Below are positions 21,791 to 34,800 of a DNA stretch of 64,000 bases, piece by piece; position 1 is the first letter of the stretch, and the number at the start of each line of letters is the position of its first letter. The notes under the pieces are model-generated. The model saw only the letters and a list, made by a program, of their open reading frames with translations, ran no database searches and was not told where the DNA came from. A program made the translations under genes and the position numbers. Location of the stretch: contig JASANG010000403.1 in the NCBI GenBank assembly GCA_030248215.1, positions 248,001-312,000 on the forward strand, given 5' to 3'. This DNA comes from Enoplolaimus lenunculus. Lineage: Eukaryota > Nematoda > Enoplea > Enoplida > Thoracostomopsidae.

Positions 21791-22890
21791 TAGTAACAAA
21801 AATAGCATGGAATATTACAACCAATACCAACAGGTATAAATGGACAAATCTACTTATATCTTACCTAATTTTCCATCATACAATAAAATTTTTTAAGATC
21901 AGCCTTATCCAGCTGTTTTTCTAATTTAGAAGATTCTGGTAAGGATACCGTTTTGGTCAGTGAATTCCAAACATCAATGATTCTTGTGTAGAAGCAGCGA
22001 TTTAAGTAGTTAGTAAAAAATTTACTCTTTCAGAGCTTCATAACGTTGCTGCGTGTAACATTGTTGTGTGAGATATAAAATGAGTTCGAGCACGCCCCTA
22101 CTTCATAAGTTAAACGTTTAGCATGCTTGACTCAAGTGCAAGAAGCCGAAGTTATATTCCCGGCGTGGTCCTTTAATTTCGGCAAAACTTCGAATAGATG
22201 TGGTGCAAACCGTGTAGTTCCAACACTGTAAGCTAAACTACAACCAATTATTGATACCTTATCCCATCGAAAACAGTTTAATAGGTAAATAATGCAATTA
22301 TTTATGCGACATATCACAACAAGTATGCATAAAATTAAGATGTTAAAATTGCGATTCCGAGTTATTGCGCAAACTCGTTTTGAATCTGAATTCTAATCGG
22401 AATCGGGACTCAAGTTGCACCCTGCGTAGCACTCATATGTATCAGTAATGTAAACTTTTCTCTTACATATGGTCAAGTACGCAATAGGTTGATTTGTGTT
22501 GACTGAATTAAAAGAAGATTATGGGTCGGAAGATTCTAACCGGGGTACAACACATTTAACAGATAAATACGTCAAAAATTACTTTAAAGTATTGCTTGAC
22601 TCATATTTCTAGTCGAGAAGCCTTTGATGCGTATCCTCATTAAATTATGTTTCTTCGTCATTAGGTTCATTTTGTAGTCCTTTTTCAGGTTTTAGAGCAA
22701 TATGTACTTAACGAAAATTGATTACGGTTAATGCGGCTATAAACTGCTTAAGTTAACGAAGTCACACATATTATAATTTATTAGTTTTGGTTCGAGCGAA
22801 TACACCGAAAAAACGTATGCCATGAAAATGTATTACCGCTGACTTTGTTTTCTGTAGTAACTTGACTGTTTGTTAAGTCTGCGACTCACT

Positions 22891-25800
22891 ATGACGTTGA
22901 AAATGGTTTGTTTTGGGGTCGAATTAATTGTAATCCGTGAACGGCTTTTGGCTATAGTTTTTTTATGTGTACTGTTGTTCAACGCTCGTACTTCGAACGG
23001 TCAACAGATGCCTTCATTGTTTTTATCCCCCTCTGCTCCAGTTCCAACATGGACAGCCGTTGAGCACCGAACCACACCAATGCGCGTGCAGAGCGTATCA
23101 AGGAAACAAAGGCTTGTCGATTCCGCTCATGAAAAACGATTTCTTGATAAAAATAATGAAATCAAACAGGCCGTAAATGGTTCGCGACACGAAAAGACGT
23201 ATGAGTGCACAGATGTAAATACACACTTGCTTGTAGCACTGGCATCTAGTCAGAGTGGAAAATTGGATCATCAGCTAACGCGAGCTATCTCAGGTACGTA
23301 CACAAATCTTCGTTAGTCGCGAAACATGCAGAATGGAAGCTCACAATTATGTAAAAATGGGGTCTGGTTACAAAATTATTTAGCATTAAAATACGTATAA
23401 TTCTTAACAATGCTTTAGATATTTAAATTTTTATCACTAAGGAAATACGTCGTTCGGTTTGACAAAAATGGGAGATGAATGTAACTTTGAATTATGTTAT
23501 TTTGAGAGTACGTATGTATTTATAGTACATGACTACATATATACTTACCTTGTTCACGTTGTGTATGGCTACTATTTCAATGGGTTACTTACCGGTTTTA
23601 GGATCGCATTTGGCTATCTGCGACAACGGATGGACCTGTTGCACTCGCGATATTGAAACGGACCTGTTTAATGAGAGCAGACTGGTTTTTCAACGCTTGC
23701 AAGAAGACCAAATTTTGGTGTTACTACGAAACTTCCAACGAAGTGCTTCAAAGTTTGATCGTAAGTGCATATATAAACTGTAATAGCACTTTAAGCTTCG
23801 TAGATTATTAAATACGTATACCAGCTAGAATAAGTCGGACGACCCGACGGGATATCCTACTCTGGTGTTCTGCTTGCCGTATATTTATCGCTAAAAATAT
23901 ATAACGTAAGTTGTGAAACTGTTGTTCATGAGGCAAATCAGAGTATATCACTGTGAGTTAATTTTATCAAGAGCAAGTAAGTAATTACTAAATCTTGTTA
24001 CAGTGGTACGTTGGTATCACCTATACTTACGATTTACTTTTTATTAATAACTATTTTGTATATAATAAGCAATATAAACTTTGCTGCACAAAAATCTTGT
24101 TGCGTATTTCCAGTACTTTTCTATTGTTATTTGGAACAAGCGTGTTTTACTCTGATGTTCGAATTATTAGATTCCTACCGAGATGTATAGATTAAAGGGG
24201 TGCTACAATCGGCGCCGAAACGACCGAAATATTGGGTCTTTCTTAGCTCAAACTTGGAAAATAGTTAAAGATTGTTCACTGAGGCAGCGTTCCTGCCTTC
24301 CAACTTGAATTTGGTGGGAGCCGTGGCCCCTCTAATCCTTCACTGTCGGTATGCCCTTTCACGTCACATACGTATTAATTTTTTTCTTTTGAAAGCACGC
24401 AGTGTATTTAGTCACGTTTATTGAAGTTTACAGCATTACGTTTATTTCCATGTTTGTATGTGTATGCAAACACTTTTGAATATTGATGTTTATTTGAACA
24501 CGTTATTATAGTTTTTGTCCGTAATGTTTGCACACTTGAGTCAGTGCTCAACTTAACATAGCGGAGAAGACAATTTTTTTCGCATTACAACAGTTTAACA
24601 CATGGGAATTTGCCATGCATATTTTCATTGTTGCGACTGGATTGTTTTGAGAAGTGTATATAAATAATCGCACGTTTTTCTTGCACCGAATCAGAAAGGC
24701 CAAAATTTGATTGAAATGAAGCTGAAAATGGTGTAAGATTTGCTTGAATCTGGGACAGTAGTTGTATTACATGTGATGAAACGGTGAAGTAGTGTGACAG
24801 ACATGGGTAATTGTTCCGAAAAATGCTAGTTATATAATTACGTACCTAAAACGCACGATGATACCATTAAAAGATGTTTTCTTTAAGAGTGAACGTGTGA
24901 ATATGGCATTAATTAGTTGGGGTAAATAATTGACTTTCACTGGTCACATAAGTAGCTACTAAAATAGCCAATGAAACTTCAATATATTTACTGATTTGTG
25001 TAAAATAAACCACGTTTTTCTAACGGTAAGCTTTGTATGTACGTATGAAGGTGCCTGTATTTCGAGGGTTGATGCAATTTGTCGTCGCATCGATGATGGA
25101 CTATCCTTGAGTTGCACAGTTTTACATGTATTCTGTCCGTTCAAATATACTTTGTTTCATAGTTTAGGTTTAAAATAGTTTTCGAACAGGATTAGAATTT
25201 GGTTTTTGGATGTGAAATAAATTTGCACCAGTGTGACGAACTTTTGGACTTTAGGCGATATATTTTTATGTATACACGCATTTCTGTACGCATGCACGTT
25301 TCAACGTTGTTTTATAGTTTTGTGTGATAAATATGCGTTTACGCATATTAACATCTTAATGCGTTTTATGTATATGAATTGTCGCGACGAATTACTGCTG
25401 AAGCGTCAGAATAATAGATGATTCTGAGTAACAGCTACGTATGTAGCACATGATTGTAATCAAGGGCGGATTCAACGGCGTGACGTAGGTGCGGTACCGT
25501 ACCAGTGAAAATTTGGTTGTGAAACAACATTAAGGCCGCGCTCTCTACCTTACCAGCTTTTGCTTCTGTTTCACTATTAAGAAGTTTGGTTCACCATAAT
25601 GCTAGTGTGATTCCCCTTCCAAAAAATTCTGGATCCACAATTGATTGTAATAGTTGATTATTGGCGGTAGGTATCGGGACGGCAGTATGCTAATGTAAAA
25701 CGACACGATTTTGGAGACAGGGAATAAAATACTACGTTTATACGTATGTGTAGCCTGTAGAGTTGTATAATTTTTCGGCGTTTATGTATATGTCTGTCTT

Positions 25801-28800
25801 TACGTACATATTATGTAATCCATAGAAATATCATGAAATTGTTTTATTGTTACGTATACGTTTTGTTTCCAGTAATCTAAACGCCAGATTTTTTAAGTTT
25901 GCTGCCCGAGACTATTGTGCTTTCAGATTAATTTCTATTCCGGTTAAAATTACAACAATGTTTATGTTTCAGTTTTTGATTAAAAAATACGTAGCTAACT
26001 ACTTATATGTAATAAATGTTGAACCGTGGGTGAAGCCGTAAATTTCCTGTTCCATGTTCCAATTTTCCAAATTTTTTCATTCGTTCCTAAAGTTGCAATT
26101 TAACTGGCAGCATTATCAGTAGTGACGTGTCGATACTAAATTTTCGCCGATACCGATGCTGATTCCTATTTAGTATACGATGCATAAACCCTAACAACCA
26201 TGAAAGATTATAATTTTTATGAGAACGGTTCTATTCAATTATTTTTTCAAACACAAACGCAAGAGAGATTAAAGCTTTGGTTATCAGACATGCTTGTATA
26301 TGCCAACAGGTGAAACTGATAGCATTCCAACTCGCTGTTATATGCAAAAACTATCGGCAAAGAATCGACAAGTTTTTGGCAGCGCCGATGCGATGCCGAT
26401 ACTCACGAAAACTGCCGATATTACCGATGCCGATTAATCTACACATCTCTAATTGCCATTTTCCAGTATTGGTTTACGCATAATTATTATAAATGTGGTC
26501 TAAATGGTACAAAGTAAAGCACATTGAAACGGTTTGTTTACAATTCTTTCACATAAGTCTTGTGAAATCCACATTCCATTGAATTATAGTGGGTGGACAG
26601 CTTTTGTTGGGTTTCTTTGTTTGTTTAGTTTGACCGCTAGGCATAATAACTGTGTGTATATGTAAGCATGCTTGTACGATAAGTGAACGGAACCGGAAAA
26701 TAAGTTGAACACAGGGCTAAGGCCGGAAGTCTAGACCTAGAAGATGTGTGCGATTTGAAATGAACATTCAAGCTTCATTCAGTCTTTCTTAGATTTGCGA
26801 CCCAGATAAAACCCTCGTTCTGTATATACTGTTTGTATGCGTCGAATTGAAAAGTATTCAAGCACGCGGTGAAAACAGCAAACTAGCATTAAATTATAGA
26901 TTGTCTTCTGCGATGAGTGTTGGGGAGCGGTTTGTTGGAAAGTAAAATTAATGACCCACACTATTATAGACGTCGACAGCATTTTACAGAAGGGGGTCAC
27001 ACCCTGTAAAAATTTCAAAAAGGGGTATTTCTGGTGTTGCCAACTGATCAAGAGCCTAGACAATCTGGATAAAAACCTCATAGGCGATCGGGGTTTGACC
27101 CATGAAACCTACCGTCCCCGTGGCTACGCCATTGCACACTATGCAACTATATTATTAAATATGATTTTGGTACGTACGTAAGTACGAATTTGCTGTGTTG
27201 TCTCGACGTTTTGCAGATGCTGGAATCATGCAGTTATAAATGAATTTCTAGTAAATAAATTATTAATCGACTTTACAAGACAGTTCACAGAACAGAGAAT
27301 GTGTACGGTGTGCGTCGTCAGAGAGGCGTGGTCCGGATTTCATTTCGGATTAGATTTACTTTATTTATTGGGTGTTTAGAATGCAACAGGTTATTTTCAA
27401 ATCTTTTACAGAGCGGTTTTTGTTCACTCCAGAATTTGGAAAACAAAAACAGTTCATTCATTCTCTTTCTTTTGTATATATACACCCGAATCCGCCGTTT
27501 GTAGACAATTACAATTCTAGCATTGCTGCAGGGTACAAATTTGCTAGTTTGGTGTAAAAGCTTAACGATCTGAAAAAAACGTGATAGACAACTTGTAAAT
27601 ATGCACGCAAACACAAACAATATTTTACGTACGTATACATCAGGGGTGTTCACCACAGGAAACGCAACGGTTTCCGTTTACACGAAATGCTTTGTGATTT
27701 TTAAAGGCAAAAATGGATAAATTAACAAAACGAAATTCGTACTTAAGTTTCAAATCAAGGTTGATTCTCGTGAAAAAATCCTGGTAATCGCAGTAATAAA
27801 TCCTGGAAATCGCAGTACTATACGTATACTTTTTTGATTATGAATATACTTGTGTGTTGTATATATGTAGTGATGAGTCCACCATAAAGCCACATGCTTT
27901 GGTTTTTGAACCGTTTCACGTTTTGAACGACGACTTTGAAACAACGCCACCAAAGCTATGATGAATGGAGCTTGGTTGACATTCGAATGCAACGCGGTCT
28001 GGCTTGAAATAATACGTACATTTGTTTATTGTGGTAAATGCGGGTGTGTGTGAAAGCGGTTGCGAGTATATTGTCTGTTTTGGGGAGTAGTAGTGAGCAG
28101 TGGCGAATCTAGAATTATCCGAACGGAGCTGCGCGAAGTAAAATAGCGACCAAAAAACTCGCGAAAGGAATGAGTAAGAAGCCAAACGCCATTTTAGTGT
28201 TAAACCTTAATACAAAACTTTGGGTTTTGATTCCTTTTGGTTGGGCGTCTAAGCCAGGGCGGTTCCACTTGAATGTGGCAGTGGCACAGATTGAATATTG
28301 TGCGACCATTCATTTTCTGTACGCGTGATTCTTGGCGTAGAATTGAGAAACCCCCCGCTATCAAGGTAGGTTTAGCTTTTAAATAGTCCTTACATTACAG
28401 ATGAACCGGGGTCTGGCCGCGGTACCGGTACCGGATCAATGGCTAACGCTTAATTTACCGGGGGGATAGTTAGGGTCAAATTTTAAATGCAATTTTACGC
28501 ATCATATAGAAAACATAGTATCGATTCAACTTTTCATTTTTCGAGCACAACGCGTCAAACGACAAATTTACAGCGATAACCATTGTGCCCGTTGGTACAG
28601 GTCACTGCTTCGGTTCCGGTACAAATTTTGGACCTGGCCCAACTCTATATATGTGCGTACTGGGTTTCTGTGCTTGTTTTTGCGCGAAAATAAAAATTTG
28701 ATTTAGTGTGCAACAGTGTATACTGAAATGATAGAAACAAATTTATATTGGTTTAAATAAAATTTGTTAGCCATGTACATTAGGGATGGGAGTTTCGGTC

Positions 28801-31800
28801 TCGGCACAAGTCTCGGGGTATTTGGTCGGTCTCACTTTTCTGAGTCTCGGTGATTTGGAACCGAGACCAGAAGTCGTGGATTCAGTAAATATATGACTGT
28901 AATGTTAAAGTAAGTGATGGCTGATGAATAAAATTTTTCTGCGAAAAAAGTCAAATGGTGTACGCATGTTATTGTGGAAGGTGTATTAAATGAAAATGTC
29001 TATTTTTTCGGTGATGACCAAATTTGACCGAGGCTCGGTCTCGGTTTTGAACCGAGACTGCCCTTCAGTGCTAAACTGACTTATGATTTCTGAGCTTTGA
29101 CTCAATTTTGAAGCATTTGGTTAGTATTAAGGGCTTTTTAGACAGCGTTTAGAACAAGGTGGCAACAAAGGTTCGGATTCGGATTCGGTCAAATCGTGGA
29201 TTCGGTGCCAGCCTGGTTTAGAACAATCAATGTTACGTATATTAAACGTTTCAATTTTTAATAGTCTCATGTATAGCGCTTGCAAATGTCGTCCATCCAC
29301 AAAAAGCCTTTTTGTTTCAAAAAGCAATCTGGTTAAAAATTGGTTATCTTATAGGCAGCAGCCTGTTGTATATATAATTAACTTTTGAAACAAATTGAAA
29401 TGGTCGTATTCGTGTTGGTATATATTGCTATTGGTGTGGAAACAACTTGAATACTGAAATTAGGTGCTAGTAATGGCAATAAGACTACCAGTGACATGCT
29501 TACGGGAAAACGTAGCCACTGCCCCTTTCATCTCAATTTTAGTTGTTTTTTGTCAGCTAGAGACATTTGCCATATAGGGAACTGTTTGAAGGTTTGCAAA
29601 TTCTGTGATATTTTCAAAGTTAATACGTATGTATCTGGTTGTTTTCAGTGTCGGTCTCCATCAGTCCAACCTTCGTGGTATCCCAGTGAAAAATACAGCG
29701 TTAAGCGTTGTCTTGTAATTGTTGATTTTTAAAAACAAAAATATATTGCGTTTAAAGTTGATTGATCCCTTGTGATTAACATGGCACGAACAGTACTTAA
29801 TTGTGTTGGGATTTGACGTTGACTGCACATTAAACAATATTTCATGCGTAGATTTTGACACTCTGAGTAGGGTAACAAGAAAAATGACATCATTTAAGGA
29901 GCATGAAGGGTTAGTTAGGTCACATACAAACATGGTAGTATGATGTCTGTTTGACGTATGCTAAGTTAGGGTTTAAATATGATTTTGTTTAAAAGGTATG
30001 TTTTGAAACCACCACAAGTGTGAACTTTTCAGTTTCCAATTTTCATGTTGAAACAGTATTTTGTATAGCATGTTTCAAACCAACGTTGAAATCAGATTTG
30101 AAGAGCAACACTGTTGGTTAGGCAATTTTTCTGGCCTTTATTGGAAGAAACAAGCTCAAACGCTTTTAAGCAGGGGCGTATATGCTGCACGCCTTGAAGA
30201 GGAGACGATATCGTTTTGAAAATATTATTAGATACATGAGAAAAAGCACGTTTCACATTTTTATTTAGAATAACTTTCTTGGTTTAAACGCATAAAATTG
30301 TGGGTTATAAGAATACGTAGGTACCTTTTCTCCTGTGGAATGAATTTTCTGACCACATTCTGGAAGCCAAGCCAGTGAAAAAACATTGCCAGAAAATTTT
30401 CGTCGTTTTGTTTTTGTTTGTAATTTGTTTGGTAATATTATATATATTAATACATTGTAACCCAAACTGGTTTTGCAGAGGAAAGTGCTTGGGGTTGGAC
30501 CGCTGGGCGTCATCTTTTAAGATTCAGTAGAGTGTTTTGCGGCTGCGGCTTGTTGTTGTTGTAGCAGTGTTTGACTTTGGTGTATGAAAGTTTAAAATTA
30601 ATAGTTGCCGCTTGAATAAACAAAATGTATGTATTGAAAGAAATATTACAAATGTATGTATTGTATACGTATATGTATATATTACATCATCGTTTAATGG
30701 GTGATAAAGGGGTGGGATCATTTTTTATGTATGGAGGAAATATAGTGACTATAAATAAGATGTCGGTTTCGGCTTCTTCGACTTGAAAGAGAATTTAACG
30801 GGTTTACGTATTTCAACAGATCTTGTATACTTGTTTCGAGATAAGTTGAATTCTAGGTTTATGTCAAATCTAAAGCTTACGCTATGCTAAAATCCAAAAT
30901 ATTGAAAACTGTGTGGCAAACGTGTAAAATTGTAGCCGTTTTAATTTTCAGACTGAAAGCACGATGATATCTGGTTTATTGTTCTTTCAGTCGCCGAAAG
31001 ATTCGTATAACTTTTTTAGCGAAATGAAACTATTGAATGTATATTGTTATTCAAGCCAGAAAAGGGTGGGTTGCTGTAATCAAGACGATTACAAGTGAGA
31101 CTTATTTTTTGTGAACAATTGTTTTTCGTCGTAACTAATTCGATAAGAATTTGGTCGGAAATTCAGTATACGTACATCTCACAGAATGACCTATTTGTAC
31201 GTTTGGGATTGCGTCATTTTTTTGACAACGGTTGGCTTTGTTTTGTGCCCAGCGGTACCTGGTGGACGGTTTTTTGAAAAAAGTCAAAGATCTTGATCAA
31301 ACCACAGGCCCAATCCATAATACCTTTAATGTTATGATGGTGCCGGTAGTTTATTTTTTGGCCATGCCAACGAGAACGACGTGATTATTTTTCAAATATA
31401 TGCGTTCACGCGATAGCTAAATTAATTTTATTATGCTCGCTTGCTTTTTATTAAAACTCAAATGAATATATAAAGAATTATGTTTGACTATTTGTTTTAA
31501 GTTCAGTGTGAGTATGTATGTACGTACAGTACTGCGGGATTGTAGCCAGCTCAACCTGCCAAAGGGGTCAAAATGAGTTAGGAGATGCATGTTGTTGAAA
31601 TAACAAACTTACACCTAAGTCGAAACTTTCAAGTTTTGAAACCAATTTAGTGAGAGATCGAGTTAAATCATAACATTTAGTTAAATTAAATGTATAGCAA
31701 ATTAAACTGGTCGTGTGTAAATTGGATTAAACAAATATAGCAAGACCAACTTACTTGTTATGATATATTGCATAAAAATACTGCATCATTTATCTATTAT

Positions 31801-34800
31801 ATTGTCTTCGACGGGTTAACTTATCAATAATTGATTGTAGTTTAGCTTTACAGAACCAAAAAATACTTGGCAATTTGTTTATGCGACGTTTTTGAGAACG
31901 ATTGCCAGCCAATAGGCACCCTTAAACAATATAATAATTAATAGATATTATCCGTATAGTCACAAAAATTCCTATTCCGATTCCGCTTCTAGATTTGCTG
32001 TTCCGATTCAGACTCTTTTATAATACAGTTCCGCCTTACTGTTATATACCTACCTCTGAAATTGCATTATGGTTAACCCCTATACACGATGACTTTGTAT
32101 AATATTAATAAAATACATGTACGACCAGGGGCGGATCCAGGATGTCAAAATGGGGGGGGGCAAAATTTCACATGTAATAAACTTACTTTTGACCCGCACA
32201 CAAACCACGAATTATTGTCATAAAATTGCTATATAGTTTTTGTCGAGATGCTGTTGGGGGGGCCCACGGCCGGGGTGCCCCCCATGGATCCGCCATTGTG
32301 TACGACTTGCAATCAAACTGAGAGCACTAAGTTTACACATAATCAAAAGTTAAGATAAAATGTCTGCTTTACTTAAAATCATTTAAGTAAACATTGTAAT
32401 TACATAAACTTGAGTGTATGAGTGACTGCAACCAAGGTGTAGGCAGGTCTGTTTGGGATAAATTGCACCGTCGATTTTAAACAAACTAATTGAAATTTCA
32501 TCCAGTTTCAGAGTAAAGTATGAGTTGATTGAAAAAATTGCCCTCTCGCGGATGGAAATAAGCAGTAGACGCAAAACTACATAGATACTAGTCAGCGATG
32601 TGTGACAAACGGTATCACGACAATTCGTCGCCCGACAACTCGTCAATCGACTCCATTTAATTCACGTTTTGTTACCGATCGCTATTCTTAGGCTTAGGAT
32701 TACACTTAGGAGTTAGGATTACACTTAAGAGTTAGGATTACACTTAGGAGTTAGGATTACACTTAGGAGTTAGGATTACACTTAGGAGTTAGGATTACAC
32801 TTAGGAGTTAGGATAATGCTTTGATTGATTCACAGGCTTTACTACACTGTTTGGCGACCAGTTGTCGGCGACGAATTGTCTCTAGATTCGTGGCAGACAT
32901 TTGTCAGGTTTAATTTAGGTATTTTTAACTTTTACAACATTGTGGACCTTGATCTGTTCCATATGCGTTCAGTTGTTGGTGCTGCAAACGTTGCAACCAG
33001 TTTGGCTAAGACTAAAATGAAATATTTATACATACGTATCATCCGCTTGTTATTCCGTCAGCAGTCCTCTACTGAGTCGTACGTACTTGGTCGATTTAAT
33101 GTCAAGTGTGTACATGCACGTTTAAATATTTGTGTATGCATGCATTAATCGCAATATCGAAAGAGTATTTGAAAGTCAATTATTTAGCAACACTGCTGGC
33201 CCGGTAGCATTTGTGCATGTGTACGCATATATAAAAGGAAGGATCTTCTTAGTAGCCTCTGTTCTATATGTCATTTGCAGTATACAGCGTGTCAACAGTT
33301 GAGTTCAGCGAAGCGTAGTCAGTCGTTCAATCAGTCAATTATTAATTGAAAATTTCAATCTTCCTGAGAGTTTTTATTCAAAAGGGATGGTAGTTGGGCG
33401 AAAATTAAGCGAAACTACGATGCGCTACACACAAGGACGTGAAAGGACTTTTATCTAGGAGTGATACAAAGGGGCTTGTGTGAATGAAAAGTGTTACCTG
33501 AAATGTATATAATACCTGACTGACTTGTTTTCTAATATGTAGTATATGCATATGCTTGGTTTGAGGTATAAGTACAACATTCAGCCGAATTGACAAATTA
33601 GTGTGCCGCCAAACTATTTAGAAAATATTGTTTTGAGTTTGATGGAAAATACTATAAAACAGGGGTCGGTGTAAGATCCGATGCTACGGGTGATATACGT
33701 ACGTACTGTTTAACACGAATCAGAATTAGCAAAGGTTTTACGTTCATGTATTTTGTATGACGAGAGTTTTGTTTTTTGTTTCAGATTTTTTTCGACGACT
33801 GCTAAAAAAGTCACAGCTTACGCTTGATTCAATGTTCAAACAAACGTACGCAGTGTACTACGAACAGAATGCAGTGGTATTCGCTCAACTGTATAAAGAT
33901 TTAATGCAGTATTATTCGCATGGAAATATTGATCTTGATGCACGCCTGGGTAAGATATAGACGGATGTGTCGGAACGCAATCGTTTTTGTTTTGCGCTGA
34001 GGTGCGCAATATTTTGGTTGACAAGAATCTAAATAGAATTCGTCAAAATTTTGAGATTCTATAAAAGTTTATTCGATGTGTATTCCAAATGGTTTTGAAT
34101 TTGATTAAGAATGTTTGAAATTCCAAGTTTTGTTTAAATTACTAAGTCAAAAATAACCAAAACGTTTCAGTTGTGAAATGTCTTAAAATTGAAGCTTCTA
34201 AATATTTAAATCGAAAATTGCAAAGCTTATCGCCTAGTGATATTAACTGTTCCGTGAGTTCGAGAATCTATCCTATTAAGAAACCGTCATAGTACTCAAG
34301 CAATATTTTTTAGATATCTAGGCTGTTGCTAAATTTGCATCAACTCTTAAATCATGTTATAAACAGAATTCTGTGTAATGGCGAGCTCCAGTAGTCAAAA
34401 AATGGGTCATAATTGGAAGCTTTAAAGTTTTGTTAATAGGTGCTACGCAATTGTAAAATACGAACGTTAGTTAATTTGACAACACAGGTTGCGAAATCCG
34501 GTTACTTTCAAACTATTTTGATTTTAGATCGATTCTATGACGAACTATTTCGACGCATTTTTCGACTACTTAATCGTTCGTATTCGTTCGACCGTGGATA
34601 TTGGGAGTGTGTTTCACGAACGATGAATCAGTTGAAACCGTTTGGCTCAATTCCACGCAAAATGAAACTGCAAGTGCGACGCGCGTTTGTTGCTGCTCGA
34701 ACATTTGTACAATCGCTCACTGTAGCTCGGACCGTACTCAGAGATTTGTTGCAGGTACATAAGGAGTGGAATAAGAATAGTTAAAAATGCGGATACATGA

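Larger units (their letters stand above)
15831..22890. other. Intergenic region between divergent SIN3 and glypican genes
   Basis: About 7 kb lies between the first visible SIN3 exon (minus) and the glypican start codon (plus), so both promoters should lie inside. I see no protein-coding exon in it. It holds a C run near 15887, the duplicated CCGGATAT block at 16437-16690, a hAT-type MITE at 16928-17306, the SINE cluster at 17825-18735, two tRNA-like duplications (19688-20273, 21205-21790) and a GCCGAT MITE at 20830-21063. The stretches 14660-15750 and 21800-22890 are ordinary AT-rich sequence in which nothing specific could be named. A TATAAA lies near 22738, about 150 bases before the glypican ATG, but its role is unknown. 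Confidence 0.6.
23761..33784 (+). other. Glypican intron 2 (10 kb), no host exon seen
   Basis: Bounded by C|gtaagtgc and tttttgtttcag. It contains a GCCGAT MITE (26120-26451), a GGTCTCGG MITE (28783-29066), an element with GGTACCGG-type ends (about 28408-28647), a hAT-type MITE with 8-bp duplication (32126-32298) and a minisatellite element (32619-32880). The remaining parts (23761-26100, 26460-28400, 29070-32100, 32890-33784) are AT-rich with frequent TACGTA/ACGTACGT palindromes, and nothing else could be named. Long first or second introns are common in glypican genes and often carry enhancers, but none is identifiable here. Confidence 0.7.

Noticed and set aside
20000-22800. CRISPR-like array from the spaced repeats
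   Set aside because: Repeats are long, unevenly spaced and tRNA-derived, in an animal genome.
23995-27656. Open frames of 60-112 residues in glypican intron 2
   Set aside because: They are short, AT-driven and resemble no family; none has flanking splice signals that join in phase with glypican.
32694-32813. TTAGGA array as a real or interstitial telomere
   Set aside because: The 19-bp unit contains TTAGG twice but with unlike spacers, and the array lies inside an inverted-repeat element, so a telomere fusion is not needed to explain it.
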